Below are positions 13,959 through 14,370 of a DNA stretch of 14,370 nt, piece by piece (within the stretch, counting starts at the first letter, position 1; the number at the start of each line of letters is the position of its first letter). The DNA is from Methanosarcinaceae archaeon UBA470 (GTDB lineage: Archaea > Halobacteriota > Methanosarcinia > Methanosarcinales > Methanosarcinaceae). A program made the position numbers and the translations under genes. The stretch lies in NCBI GenBank assembly GCA_002508425.1, contig DAKU01000017.1:1-14370 (forward strand), written 5' to 3'. The notes below the pieces were generated by a model. It searched no databases. It worked only from the letters and a program-made list of their open reading frames with translations, and was not told the origin of the DNA.

Positions 13959-14370
13959 AGTTTGATCTTCATGCACATACAAAATACTCGCCTCGCTGTG
14001 GGTATATGGAACCAAAGACCATTGTCAAACTTGCACGGAAAAGAGAATTGGATGGAATTGCTATTACTGATCATGATACTATCAAAGGGAGTATGAAGGC
14101 AAGGGAATATGCCGATAAATCTCTTGAAGTAATTATCGGTTCTGAGGTAATGACATCCAGAGGCGAGGTGATAGGACTTTTCCTGTCAGATGAGATTTTA
14201 TCAACAGATTTCATAAGTGTTGTCGAAGAGATCCATGATCAGAATGGTATTGCAATTGTTCCCCATCCCTTTGACACATTGAGAAAATCAGCACTATGGC
14301 CTACAGAAGATGATGTTAAATATCTTGACGGGGTAGAAGGGTTCAATGCGAGGAACGTTTACCAGAAAAG
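13955..14370 (+). CDS. PHP-domain phosphoesterase, 3' end outside the window
   Basis: This gene starts at ATG 13955, overlapping the UbiA stop by ATGA, with a strong GGAGGT site (13944-13949) inside the UbiA gene. The 138 complete codons encode an intact start of a PHP metal-dependent phosphoesterase (COG0613-like): FDLHAH (H6, H8), ITDHDT (D39, H40, D41), GSEV with E64, and VPHPFD (H104). These are the expected metal ligands. The open frame continues to the last base without a stop, so the C-terminus is missing only because the window ends. PHP proteins hydrolyse phosphate esters of nucleotides, histidinol or sugars. Coupling with a phosphoribosyltransferase-like UbiA suggests a phosphorylated polyprenyl-sugar or PRPP-derived substrate, which is inference. 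Confidence 0.88.
   Translation, partial: MKFDLHAHTKYSPRCGYMEPKTIVKLARKRELDGIAITDHDTIKGSMKAREYADKSLEVIIGSEVMTSRGEVIGLFLSDEILSTDFISVVEEIHDQNGIAIVPHPFDTLRKSALWPTEDDVKYLDGVEGFNARNVYQK

Noticed and set aside
1..14370. CRISPR array, tRNA, insertion sequence or defence system
   Set aside because: No regularly spaced repeats, tRNA-like cloverleaf, transposase or nuclease-type defence genes were recognised on either strand.

Overview
The window looks like chromosomal DNA of a methanogenic archaeon of the Methanosarcinales, probably Methanosarcinaceae. The evidence is a secreted protein built from LVIVD, PKD and DNRLRE (disaggregatase-related) domains, a soluble sensor kinase with an N-terminal MEDS domain, archaeal TATA boxes about 45-75 bases upstream of several starts (closer for two), GGTGG/GAGG-type ribosome binding sites, frequent GTG/TTG starts, and oligo-T stretches after genes. 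The family-level placement is inference; the archaeal origin is well supported.

Layout. 1-287 is a non-coding leader with a TATA box and a hairpin at the ribosome binding site. 288-2746 encodes one large secreted surface protein split by a frameshift near 1913-1916: a seven-repeat LVIVD propeller and a first DNRLRE domain lie in one frame, and a PKD domain and a second DNRLRE domain in another. A hairpin plus T-run at 2769-2801 separates it from a convergent UbiB/ABC1-type atypical kinase gene (2804-4435, minus strand). A divergent promoter region with repeats (4436-4597) leads to a membrane-anchored PQQ-type sugar/sorbosone dehydrogenase (4598-5755). A MEDS-PAS-PAS-GAF histidine kinase (5867-8488), a COG0523/CobW-type GTPase (8596-9645) and a SlyD-like FKBP prolyl isomerase (9780-10208) follow, each with its own start signals.

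The right-hand part, from 10385 to the window end, holds a large GT-C-type membrane glycosyltransferase with an extracellular C-terminal domain, a HIT-family protein, a UbiA-family prenyltransferase resembling decaprenyl-phosphate phosphoribosyltransferase, and a PHP-domain phosphoesterase. The last two overlap by ATGA, and the PHP gene is cut by the window edge.

How the genes may work together. Most of the left and middle genes look like separate transcription units. The most suggestive grouping is at the right: a GT-C enzyme, which normally uses a polyprenyl-phosphate sugar, close to a UbiA enzyme of the type that makes polyprenyl-phosphoryl-ribose, coupled to a possible phosphatase. This could be an archaeal pathway for pentofuranosyl decoration of surface glycans, analogous to the decaprenyl-phosphoryl-arabinose route of mycobacteria. 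That is a hypothesis, not something the sequence proves. No tRNA, rRNA, CRISPR array, insertion sequence or phage gene was seen.
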